From Chaetorhynchus papuensis (Eukaryota > Chordata > Aves > Passeriformes > Rhipiduridae): a stretch of DNA of 64,000 nucleotides. Numbering within the stretch: position 1 is the stretch's first letter; each line of letters opens with the position of its first letter. The position numbers and the translations under genes were made by a program. Shown piece after piece: positions 38,701-50,600 of this stretch. The DNA lies in contig VWYX01000080.1 in the NCBI GenBank assembly GCA_013396525.1, positions 921,893-985,892 on the forward strand. Direction: 5' to 3'. The notes beneath the pieces are model-generated. The model saw nothing but the letters and a program-made list of their open reading frames with translations, did not search any database and was not told where the DNA came from.

Positions 38701-38900
38701 CAGCTCAGATAAAAGGCTGAAAAAACCACCAGTGTCCCATGACTCAGTGAATCCAGGTCTGCCTTGTCCTGGTCCCTTCCCCTGTCATCTACCAATCCTT
38801 TCTGAGTTTATCCAAGACTAAGGATTTTTTGTTAAAATTTCCTCGATTATGATTCTGACCTCCCTTTGCCACTGCACTGATGATGCTCCTTCTTTCATAC
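38701..38900. repeat. Unnamed dispersed repeat, copy A
   Basis: This segment is similar to 39968-40140. From 38747 to about 38895 the two align without gaps, starting at the shared 'gtgaatccaggtctgcct' and continuing through 'catctaccaatcctt' and 'ttctgacctcc'. I judge roughly three quarters of bases to be identical. Upstream, shared 'cagctca' and 'agtgtc' blocks suggest homology with small indels. I recognise no known family, and it is not CR1. It may be a fragment of an old transposon, an LTR or a local duplication. Confidence 0.75.
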
Positions 38901-39967
38901 TTCCTTGAGCATTTTAGCTTCTCTGTGCAATATGGCCATTAAAACTGAAATAGAAAAACCTCTGTGGGGTATCTTGAACTGCTGCAATAATTTACCATGA
39001 ATATTGCATTATATATATTTTCTGACAGTCTGCTGTTAGCTTGCATAAAAATGTATGTTTGCACATTGACAATTACCTAAAGAACTTGTAATTAATGCAG
39101 GTCCCCCATGTGTTAGTCTCAGAAAAGTAACGTCTGGAGGACTGGATTCTATATGTGAGCTCCTCACTGGATGCAGTTTTTAGAAGCTCTGATGGCAGCT
39201 GCTTCTTATAGCTCCCCTCACACAGTTTTTTGCTTTTCTGTGGCTGTCCATTACCCAGGTTTTCTCCTCATAAGAACCACACAAGAGCAGGGGAGGAACT
39301 CTTGTAGAGCTCTCTGAATTTGGCTGAGGTGGGTGAATCCTGATAAATCCAAGCTACTTTAGTCTGAAAGCAATTTCTTCAGTGCAAATATAGATTAATT
39401 TGTTTTTTCTCAGGTGAATTTTCTGGTGCACACAGATGCACAGAAATATATTCTGTAATATGCATTTTAGAGCAATCCTTTCATAGCTGATTCTCCTCAT
39501 AATTATCAGTGCTCTACCAGTCTCTTGCCACTGCATAATTTAAAGAAAATCTCAACGAATACTTTAAGTGATGCAGGAGAGAGAGGCCTGCAAACACTGA
39601 GAAATGGCATATCTGGTTTCACACACAAGCATCTTTATGAGACAACTGAGCTGTCCAGATTCTAAACTAGCTGCAAATTTTATTTTAAAAAAATTGTATT
39701 AGTATTCAGTTCTGTTTCCACATCAGTAAAAAAACCCCCAAAATAGGGACATAAGCAATCTCCTTCAGAAAGCATAATCTAAGGAAAAATATTGTATTCA
39801 AACATTTGATGCACATTTTTCAATGTGCCTATAAATCACTAAAAATCACTATCATCATTTTATATCTGGAGAAAATGAAAGGGAAAAGTTAGCCTGCACA
39901 TGATTTATCTTTTCACACTCGTAGAATTCCTAGTTCAGGTGTTCTCATCCTTTTGATATCCAAGTCT

Positions 39968-40140
39968 CAGCTCAAAATAGTGTCAGGTGAATCCAGGTCT
40001 GCCTAGTCCCTGACCCCTCCTCTGACATCTACCAATCCTTCCAAAGTCTACTTAAGCCTCAGGATTTCTGTCCCAGTTTCCTCAACTGTGCTTCTGACCT
40101 CCTCCTGCCACTGCATGGATGCTGCATCTTCCTCCTCCTC
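39968..40140. repeat. Unnamed dispersed repeat, copy B
   Basis: This is the second copy of the repeat at 38701-38900, in the same orientation and offset by about 1,240 bp. The ungapped core runs from 39987 to about 40135. It ends in a short TCC-rich run (40129-40143), which gives an artefactual run of Glu residues when the minus strand is translated. The orientation for transcription is unknown. Confidence 0.75.
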
Positions 40141-40324
40141 CTCTATTCTCTCAGCTGTAGCCACATTGGTGCTGAAACAAGAATAAGGAGCCCATCGAGA
40201 TGCATCTGATTGGGTCATTTTGATACCTCTGCTTGGGAGCAGGGGAACAGTGCAGAGGCTCTGACACCAGTCCTGCACAGAGCTAGGATGGATCCATGCA
40301 GTTCTTTGCTTGGAGTGTCCTAGA

Positions 40325-40354
40325 GGAAGGATCTAGTCAGGAAGGATCTAGTCA
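40325..40354. repeat. 15-bp tandem duplication
   Basis: The unit 'ggaaggatctagtca' occurs twice, exactly and without spacer. It lies about 190 bp beyond copy B of the unnamed repeat. Confidence 0.9.
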
Positions 40355-43300
40355 GCAGAAGCCACTTTCCTAAACCACATCATCTTTGGTGGGCTTTCAT
40401 GTTTATGCAAGGAGAGTAAATGTGAAAGAAGCTGTGCAAAGTAGGTCTCCCAGTAAAATATCTGCTATATGTTAAAATAATCATTTCTCTCCAGCTGGTT
40501 CACTGCAGAAACAAAACACATTATCATTATTTAAAGTCACTGGAATTTGATGAACGTATCCCACATCAAAATGGAATTGTGAGAGTATGAGCATCTAGTG
40601 GATTTCTAAGAGTTCAACTTCAATATAGTAATTTGCCTTTAAGAAGGATGTAGCTTTACATACAACGACTTTAAGAATCTAACAGTTCAGCCCTACAGAG
40701 AGGGAGATGTTTCCTTTTGCTGCTTGCATATTCTAAAATGTATTCTATGAAGAAGTACCTGACTTTGTCATGCAAATGGAAAATTTAATCAGTGCAGCTG
40801 TAGAAATCTATGTAAATTTTAAAAACTAAGTTGTTATGCAATTCAGACAAAATCAACAGCTTCAAGAATAGATGTTTCCAAGCTATTATTTCATAGATAA
40901 TTAAAACTCCAAACTGCTAGCAGCTACTCTCATGAGGTACCACGTATAAGACTGTTCACTGAGCTTATAAAACAGACCTTCTGGGTTTTCTACTTGAAAA
41001 CATAAAATAGAAAACACCATCTATTGTTCATAACTCTGTATGATTGATATCATCTAATCCACTGCTATAATACTCCAAAAGATGAAAAGGCAGTAGCAAC
41101 CATGTCAACCTTTCCACCTACCAGCCTGTTTCAGATGAGTGCCATCTATCATTTCAAGGTATCGGGAAACTAAACGTAAGTGAGCATGGGAATGTCTGAT
41201 GGGTGACTTATCTGGCATTAATGCTTTATACTCGGTGGGGAAAAGCAAGCCATTGTATGCTTAGCTCCAGGCCTCAAAGGGAAATATTAAGATGGACTGA
41301 GTGGGATAATCTCCTCCTCGCTGCAGGAGAGGATGGAGCTACTGGTAGGAGTTAGTGGACTCAACAAAGAAGGGTGCAACAGTGAAAGGGGTGTTTTTGT
41401 GGCAACAGTGAGAGACCAGACTGCTTTATTCAGAAGGCAAAATTGGGCTCACTGAGCCATTCACTTTAGGAAGGGAGCACAGATGGCTTATTGACACATT
41501 TATCAGACACTTCAGTGACAGAGCTTCAACTTTTATGCAACTTTTATGAGATTAATGTTTCTAAAAACATTTCAGTAATTATCTATTTAATTTTTACCAA
41601 ATTCACCTCAAGTCTCAATCCCTTCAGTTAGCATAGCTGGAAGCAGGTAAATCATACTCTGCTAAATACTGAACTGTGAATTAAAAACTCTTCTTGCTTC
41701 CCACCATCACAAGGTGTAGATCTCACTGGCATTACTGGTAATTTTATGAATAGAGAATAGAAGAAGAGTATTTGACAGACAGTTCTTTCATTATTTCATC
41801 TCTTTGCAATGCACAAAGAGGAACAGAATGAAGTGATAAATGTCACTACGATTTGGATGAACTATTAAAGAAAAACTATTTTTGTCACAGAACTGCATAA
41901 GATAGTACTGGATAAACTGATCAAAAGGCTTGCTAGAGCTTGTATGATATAACAGACAGCACGTTCTTTTTTAAATAGTCATAATTGTAGTCTATAGTAT
42001 CTTCTCGTTGTCAGTGCTGCAGATTCTTTATTTGAAGCTTGCGTATATATTGTGAAACTGAGGGAAAATCAGCTTTCTAGAAAATAACACCTCTGGGGTA
42101 AGTTGTAGTTTATGTGAAACTAGTGATTATGCAATGCAGTTTCTTACTCATTCTCAGTCAAACTGCTGAACAATTTCTCACTGCAACACTGAAGAGAGTA
42201 AGAAAACAGAAGACTGAAACAAGAGGAGAATAGCAAGGAGCTCTGCTATACTGCAGCACCTCACTGGTCACTTCATACTCAGTCTTTGTTCTGACAGAAA
42301 ACTCCAAGCCATCCTTTCATTAGTCCTGGTGTTGTGTAGAGGTTTACAAAACAAAACGGCCCTTGGAGATATGAGCCATTTCTTTTACTTTGAGAGTTGA
42401 AGGACTAATTTACAAGATACTGGGGTTTTTTTCTCTTATTTCCAGATTCTTCAGAATCTATCAGGTTTTTTTTTTTCATGTTTATGCTGTATTTGAATAC
42501 AGTATTGATCACAGATATTCAAAACTTGTAATATATTGGATAAATAATGTCAGTAATTCCCTGTTTCTCAACTGAATGAACATTTCTACAGCTAAAACAT
42601 CAGCTTTTTCAAATTGAAACAATCTGCAAATATTCCTCTAAGTAGCAACAACATTCACAGCTAATAAGATGTATTCTGTTTCCCCAAATGTGGGAGAGGA
42701 GAATTACCATAACCCAGCATTAAATTAAGTTTAATTATAGTAAACCTTGTTCATCCATTCCTACAGACACCATGACAAACATGGCTGATGAATAAAATAT
42801 GGAGCATTTTCACATTGTCTAACACAGGCTAAGGCAATACCTATTACTCTTCTCCCTTTGGCTCTGCTTAGTCCACACTAGGATGGAGTGACATATAGAA
42901 CCTTCTCTAAAAAAATTACGTCCACTTAAAAGCAGGGATCAAATGTTAAAAGAAGGTAAAAATGGCCTTGGGGCTTGAGGGAACTGCCAAGTTCATAGGC
43001 TCTGCTTTCACAAGTGATTACATCATGCAGTGTTTCTCATGAGGTGATGACACACCACTTAGAAGCACTGAGTGCTTTTCACCACCACACCAAACATTAC
43101 TGGGAAGCTGTTCCCAACTCTCGTGAGGTGTACTCATGGCTATTTAATGTTTAGTTTGTCTAGCACTAGGAAAGTGTTGTAATTTTAATATCTCATCTTC
43201 CTCCCTGGAATCACACTTTGAAGAAATCCTCCTCTTTCCTCTAATGTTTTCATAGACATTTTAAAGTAGTCAGTTATGTTTTCATAAGAAAATGCTTAGT

Positions 43301-46300
43301 GCTATCTTATCATGGGAATGAATCTTCTGTGAACTTAAAGCTCTGGATATTAGTCTAACTCCCCACATAAATTAGGATTTTATCCATTTGTGTTAACTAC
43401 ACTACCACTCTGCTCTGCAGGGCACTTCTTTCTCCAGACAAATTATATGCGCAGAGAGGATATTGGTCTATGAGCTAGAATCAGCATTTGTCTGTTCTGG
43501 ATTTTTCAGTCAGTAAGACACACCAGTTTGCAGGCTTTTAAAGATTAACTTATTAGTTACTTTTTTTTCCAAAACCACATGTTTATACTAGCCTAAAGCC
43601 ATTCTGATTCCCTCTCTGCTTCTCTCCCAGTCCAAGATAGTCCTACCGTGATCTAGAGCTGTCATAACTGTTACTGTAACATCACATTCTATTATACAGG
43701 TCACGTTCGAGTAAAGGCTAAACCATCCCAAATTAGAATAGGTAAGTCTCAAATGGGCCGAAGGCAAAGACCAGGTCTTTCATTTCTGACAATATGCAGT
43801 TAAACAAAAGCTTTTTCCCCCCATTCCTTGATTCAAGCAGAAGTTGTACCGTAGATTTGGCTTATCAGATACCTAATTGAATCTTTCTTTTGACTCAATG
43901 CCTGCTTATATAAATCCTCACCCTGAAAAGAAATTCACTCTTTATGTGTGAAAGTATGGCTGTGAGGAGATTTAACACACAGATGTGAACCTACATACCT
44001 CAGGTAAGATTGTAGAACAATCTAAAAACTTGAGTAGTACCTAACTGCCCATAATTTTTCATGAAGAGTGAATTTAATCCTGCGGCAAAAAGTCATCTCA
44101 TCCCCAGTGCTTGCAGAGAGAAAGGGAACAATTTTTTGACAACATATAACAGCTACAGAAGAGGCTCCAATTTCAGTTTGGGACCTCTTCACAAATAACT
44201 TGAGCCTAAATGGTAGTTAAAATATTATTAGTGATTTAAAATGACACTAATTACTCACATTACTTTCAAATCCAAAACAATTTTGTTTTCGAGTGGTTTT
44301 CAACTCAGAATCAAGTTCCCTATCTAGATCCAAGGAATTACTGTGCAAATAGGATTTCTTATGCTAGGGCAACATTCAAATAACCCTACAATACGTGCTG
44401 TTTTTCTGGAGATATAAATTTTCTGAGTTGACAAGGCAGTAGCACATTCACAATACAAATGATTTTTAGCAAAAATCTACTGCAGTTTAAAAGAGACACA
44501 GCTTATGGGATGTGCTCATCTTATGCAATATAGTCCAGTGATACTCTCTATGTACTGTCCAGTTATAAACAGAGTCTATAATTCTTGGTTAAATGATATC
44601 CAAGAAGCAATGAAACATACCTGAAACACTTGTTATATTACAGGCATAGAGCTTTTGGTTTTATTATTTTACTCAATACTTCTCAAGGACTAGTGTAAGA
44701 AATAGCTACTCTACCTTGTTCCTATGTGGGAAGTTCCCAAAGGCAAAATTCATCATTTTGAAAAGTCCATCTGCTTTGGCAACGATCTGCAATACCAGAA
44801 AGGCACAGGCAAAGAATCATAGAGTAGAAGACAGACAGAAAGTGCTTCTGTCTATACATTTAGAATGAGAGACATGCCTGCTATTTACCTGAAACATTGA
44901 AATGGAAAGATTTTCCTAATAAGAGGAGCACCATAATGTATTTGCCTGTCTAGAATACAGCTTCTTTATATCCTGCACAAAAAGTTGTTACATTTCATAT
45001 AAATACCTTCCATTTTAGTGTCTCTACTTGTGTTTAAACACAGAGAGAATCAAGCAACCAGCAGAAATTTCTGGGCAATCCTGCTGACCAGTGTAGTGAA
45101 AACAACATACCCTCTCATAATCAAATTGACAAAATGTTTCATGCTAACAGCTACCTATATATCTAGGGATTTATTAATGCTTTCCTCTTTTAACGTACCT
45201 GCAACACATCAGTCTTTAAGACATTTGTAAAAATCTTCAAGATGTCTTGAAAGTTTCCTTCTAAGTTCGCAAGCACCAGAATGTATGTACAAATCCTTCT
45301 CTCTCAGATCGTTAAGCAGATCAGAAACCTGTCAAAACAAAGTATGGAGAAAACATTCGGTGCTCAGACACAATTCTAGGTGTTGGAATGAGAACAAAAT
45401 ACAGCTAAGACATTTAATTTTCTGCTTCAATGATATCAGGAGGCTGAGGAACTGTGGTCATCTAATAATAGCTGTAGTTTAATGGCTCCTCCACTTGATA
45501 TTGCAACAAAGGAACCATTGTTTGTTTTTTCCTACCATTTTATCCTGGTACCATCATCTTCATTCTCTTATTTGTTTTAATGAAAAGGCTAAAACAAAGG
45601 CTTTCTTGAGAGAGAAAGTAAGGGTAAACAATTATTGTTAAAGTCTTTTTTCTATCTTCAGAACAAATTGCCATATTAGACTAACTTTGTAACCTTCAGT
45701 TGGAGGTCTCAGAATTCTAATGAAATTACAGCTGTAGGCAAATAAATATCTCCTAAGTGACCTAGATAGCTTTTTCCATTATGTATTCTGTGTCAGTTTA
45801 GTGTGACACAGAGCAAGAGCACATTTGATATGAGAGCAGTTATTTCTTCCCCATGAGCAGAATTTCTATTATGTTAGCATTTGCTTGCTCCAAGTTGACT
45901 CCTTATTCCTTACATTGCTTATACTATGAGCCCGTCCCCTTGTTACAAACTTGCAACACAAGCAAAAACCTGAACGTTAGGATCCAAATTTTCAAATACT
46001 AGTAAGAAGTTTAGCACTACAGCTGTGGAATATCCAGGTTAAGACCCTTATGGACAGAGATCTTTCGGAGTTTGACTGGAGTTACGGATTTCAATGTCTC
46101 TGGAGAATGAGAATGAACATATCTTGAGCCAAGCATACAAAAACGTAGACATCTCATATCTGTGACCCAAAAGAAAGTGATAAGATACATTAAGATTTTT
46201 AAAGGGTATCTCTATTATTATTGAATGATGAAACAAATGTTCCATGTTTATACTAGGTGTAATTCAGTGGCATTATGTCAGCTCTGAATTTGACAAGTAA

Positions 46301-47367
46301 CCTCACACGCCACACAGAGAAGCAAAATTTAAGTGCTGGAGCTTTTGTAACATATGATGTCTGTGAAGTGATCACCGAAGCCATGAACTATGAGTAGTAA
46401 GACTTCTCTCAAAACCAAACAAAAACATTTACAACTCAGGCATATCAAAAACAGGGCCTTTATAATGGAAATAGTGACAAAGCATCATAACAAAATAGGA
46501 TGTTACCACAGAAAACAGGAAAAAGTTATGCTAATGAAAAACGTAACAATCTAAAGAAGGGCTGAATTATTTTCTCTGCCTGTATAGTAGGAAAATGGAA
46601 CATACAGACAGATAAAACTACTTTGCAGGCAGAACTTCATCCTGGAATGTCACAGAGGAAGCAGTGTGGTCATGAATAAAGAGTTTTCACATTTTTCCTT
46701 TTTTTCTTAGTTTGAAATAAATGTACATTTTCTCTAAATGCTATAGGGAGTGTATGACTATATGACTAGAATGACTATAGGGAGATTAAGTGTGAGGATC
46801 AGACAGATTTTTTCATCATTTCAAAGGTTTTTGCAAGGTTACCTCATTTACCTCATTTCTTCCTTACTTAATGAATATAAACAATAAGGTGTACTGGGAT
46901 CCTGAAGCCAAATGTTCTTATTGATATTGATTTTAATGCAGGTATTCAGATTAAAAGTGACACAGTGAACGAATCAGCCTTGTTGTGTGTATTTTTTCCC
47001 ATCATGTAAGCTACAATACAATTACACAAATGCAGCAGTAATTTCTCTATTAAAATTAATTTTGTTTTTTGCTTTAAAGACAAATATGTCATCCTTTTTG
47101 ATGTGAAAAAATTATTTTATGCTTTGCCAACTAACACCACAAATCTATGAATAAAAATATAATACCTTGTGAATATTAAAGTAAGCCTGCTGCAGTTTCT
47201 AAGGCAGTATTATTTTACAATTAACAATTAAATTCTTCAGGCATACCTCAGCATAGATCTGTAAAGATGTTGGCATTTTTTTTCTTGTTACTTTTCATAC
47301 TGTGATACATTTCTAAATTTATGCTATTTTTCACTACATGTATTATGGTAACATTGCCCAATGAGAC
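40355..47367. other. AT-rich non-coding DNA
   Basis: About 7 kb with nothing I can name apart from the hairpin at 45787-45812. The string 'gaatcatagag' near 44816 recalls a CR1 tail but is too short to call. Open frames are no longer than about 70 codons. Confidence 0.6.
45787..45812. repeat. Hairpin, 9-bp arms
   Basis: The arm 'tctgtgtca' (45787-45795) and the arm 'tgacacaga' (45804-45812) are exact complements around an 8-base loop. It is a short element and could be chance. Confidence 0.5.
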
Positions 47368-47631
47368 TTAGTTCCTTTTGTCCCCTATAAACACTAAGGC
47401 AAAATCCCAATCTGGAAGGTAACGGCATTTTTTCTTAATCAAGGAAAGAAGAGGCTCCCACTTCTGCTGATAAAGAAGACTGTGTTCTCCTGTCAACAGG
47501 AACCTGTCAATATCTGAAAAACGTTCTTCGCTGTCATACCTCTTGGTCTCTGCTAAAATATGAGCAGTACATTCTCTGCTTGGTTCATCATCACAGATTA
47601 CCCTAATTTCTCCCACATAGAAAGAAAAATC
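47368..47631 (-). other. Protein-like open frame without ATG (weak exon or pseudogene candidate)
   Basis: The minus strand is open for about 88 codons, from just after a TGA near 47632 down to the TAA at 47368-47370. Translation begins DFSFYVGEIRVICDDE and ends DWDFALVFIGDKRN. The peptide is rich in charged residues and has a balanced composition unlike the Phe/Ser/Leu-heavy chance frames around it. There is no in-frame ATG. On the minus strand a pyrimidine run followed by AG lies near its start ('tttttctttct...gggag'), so an internal or terminal exon is conceivable. I do not recognise the family. The length alone is within chance expectation for DNA of this composition. Confidence 0.15.
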
Positions 47632-47639
47632 TCAATGCT

Positions 47640-50600
47640 ATTGTTTCTTTCTCTTCAATATTAAAATCACAGAAATCTCCAAGACCTAAAAATAATCCAG
47701 GTAAATATGAAATCCTGTCCAACTTTAAAATTTCAGTCCTGTGCTGCTACAAAATCATTCTCAGTAAGGCAGCAGCCGTGGCTTAGGCACTCAAGCTGAA
47801 AGACTTACTGTCTTTTTACTGACCAACATTTACAGGCACATAACTGCAGATTTATTTATGTTGGTATAAGCCTATTCATTCTTATTCAGCTGCAGAATAC
47901 AGGGAAACAAAAGCCCTGATATCAAATTCCAGTTCCTGAAGCAGTGTTGCATAGGAACTACAGATGTTTTAATTAAAAGCATGGGTTTTGCAGATTTTCC
48001 TTCAGAGATGACTTGCATGAGTTAATTATGCAGAATGTACCGCCACTGAAGTGTAAAAAATATCAGGTGGAACATCTTTATCCCCTGGTTCCTGGTTTGA
48101 TGCATCCTTTTATAACTTAAAGAGCATTTATTTCCACATAAACCAGCAGCTAATTTTGGGTAAGCGTGATTTTCCTGTGTGACATTAGAAAGCACTGCCT
48201 GTCGCAATGCAACAGCTGACATCAGGTAGGAGAGTCCTTCTGCTATTGTTTGTGTGCAGGTTCTGTGGCTGGAGGCTGGGTGATTTCCAGGTGCAATCTT
48301 CATTTCTGGAATTGGGAGTTTGATCTATAAAGCTAACACAAGGTTCATATTTTCAGCCAAATCTTTGTTTCAGATGTGCCATGGCAACATTCTTCTTACA
48401 GGTTTATAAAAGCTGTATCCTTTTGATTTGTGTAATAGAAGTCGTAAGTCCCAGAGCTAGTAATGTCATTATGGTTGTGGCTGTAGATAGTTCTGCCCAA
48501 GGAGCTCAGACTTCTAGGATTTGATTTTGCCATTTCCTGTTTAAACAGTCCTAATATTTTGCAAGAGAGCACTGATCAGGAAGCCAAAACATTTTCCTCC
48601 AAGACTGGAACAATAATAGAGCATTGTTTGTTGTCCACTGAAGTTTTAGACCTACAGACTAAACTTCAGAAAATGGCCACAACATTTTACTACACCTCAA
48701 AATGTCATTGTACATTTGAAGTCTGCAGCCAACAGCCACTGCTGACAGTACACAGCTGGTGTTTAAAGCTGTGCAGAGATTACAGTATCTGCAGTAAACA
48801 CATCAGAGGTTTTAAGATACTAATTGGATCCGCTGCAATTTGGAAATTCCTATGTGACTGGGAATATGCAATGAATCATGCTCATCCTTCTCTGCTCTTA
48901 GCACCTAGCAGGAATATTTATGACAGTAGCTAGAAGTAAAATCATGAAGGGCATGCCATGGTCCTATCTCTGGATGATATATGTGTATACATATTGGGAA
49001 ATGTAATACAATAGTGTATTTATTACCTTCTACGACTTTGCATACTTTGTCACTTACAAAGATAATAAAAATTGATGTGTGTTTTTAAATAGGGCCTCCC
49101 ACAAGTTTTAAGTCACATAAAAATGAGGCAATTAGGCATCTAGATTTACATATTGCTCAGAACATATGCTAAGGTGATTTCAGCACAGATTTTCAATTAA
49201 ATTTTTGAGAGTTCATTTTCCTTTAATTGTTTTATTAATTTGAATATTCAATACTTTTTTTTGGTGTTGTATCAGAAGCCTTACCTACTAAAAAGTGGGA
49301 GCTGTCTTGATCAGTTTTTTTAATCTAAAACCTGCTGCCAGTAGTTCTAGCCTGCATTAATTAGGTTTGCTGTCTTCGACTGATCCCAGAGAAGTGAAGA
49401 TAATTATTCAACCTATAGACAAGCCCACTGTTTTCTACAGGCCTATTTTCCCCTAAACTAGGGAGCTTTGTTCTTGTAACACAATTGGGTTTGGAATCAA
49501 GCCTATAGAAACACAGAAGGATTTTTCTTGCTTTTAAGAGTTCATTTCAGGCCAGGTTCTTGAACTGCCAGAAAAGAAAGGATGCTTGTCCTGTAAGTTC
49601 CTTTGCAATGAATTCTGTTCAGTCCTTCAGACAATAAAAAGAAGCGTGAGGGAGGGAACAGTGTACTGGGAAAGCAATAGAGTAAATACAGCTTATAGCC
49701 AGAATGTGACCCTCTTAATCAAAGATACTGGTCCATCTAGGAATACAATTGCTGCAGGCTCTTTGTACAATCAAAGATCTACAAGTATTCTTACATTATC
49801 TTAATTATTGTCTGAAGATTTCTCGCTCTTTTTCTAGAGAGGAGAGCTCAAGTTGAACTCTGTCAGCTGTGCAACACACCTAAAGATGGGTCTGGATGTG
49901 TTACATCTAAGAAATATATACCATGTTGGGAGGATGATTACTAGACGGAAAGACTGGCAGTAGCAGGTAGTGCTTGAGAAGCGAAAATTGTATTTTCCGA
50001 GGAGGTGGAATGAAATATTGGGGTTGGAATGTAAATTTGGGCTCAAAAATTAGGAAAGAAAGAAGCCAAAACATATCAAATCTGAACAAATCATGTGAAG
50101 TGCAGCCACAGTACATTAATTCCGTTAAACCAAGATTTCTAATTCTGACCTGCAACAATCAGTTAGACACCCTGCCAAAGCACGTGTCCTATAGAACCTC
50201 CCACTCTACATGAAAGACAACACCCAGCTGCTGCTCTTAATACTTCCTTGGTTAAAGTAGCAGCTGTTAGCCTGAAAAGGTTTCAGCCCTACTGATTGTA
50301 GCTGTTAACATGATTCTGTTTCAAATGACTCAGTTCAGTTTTGCATGTTTGTTTGTTTAGACTGGAAATTACACATCTGAAAGTTGGCATTAAAACAAGA
50401 TTAAGATTGAAAACCGCATTTCTCTGGGAGATAAATGCCAGAATTGCAGAGAAGTTTCCTGATGAGCAATTCACCAGGATGGCAGTCCAACTGGGCACAT
50501 GCAAGAGCAAAGCTACAGGTTACCCGTGAAGGTTCAGGTACCTGTTGCCTGAACATTAGAAGGTTCCCCAATGACTGGACAGGGGTTTTGTGAACACCTT

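Noticed and set aside
40048..40278. Minus-strand frame with an acidic Glu run as a protein
   Set aside because: The Glu run is a translated TCC-type simple repeat, and half of the frame lies in copy B of the unnamed repeat.
44810..44840. Possible CR1 tail ('gaatcatagag')
   Set aside because: Only about 11 bases match, and no adjoining CR1 landmark follows on either strand.
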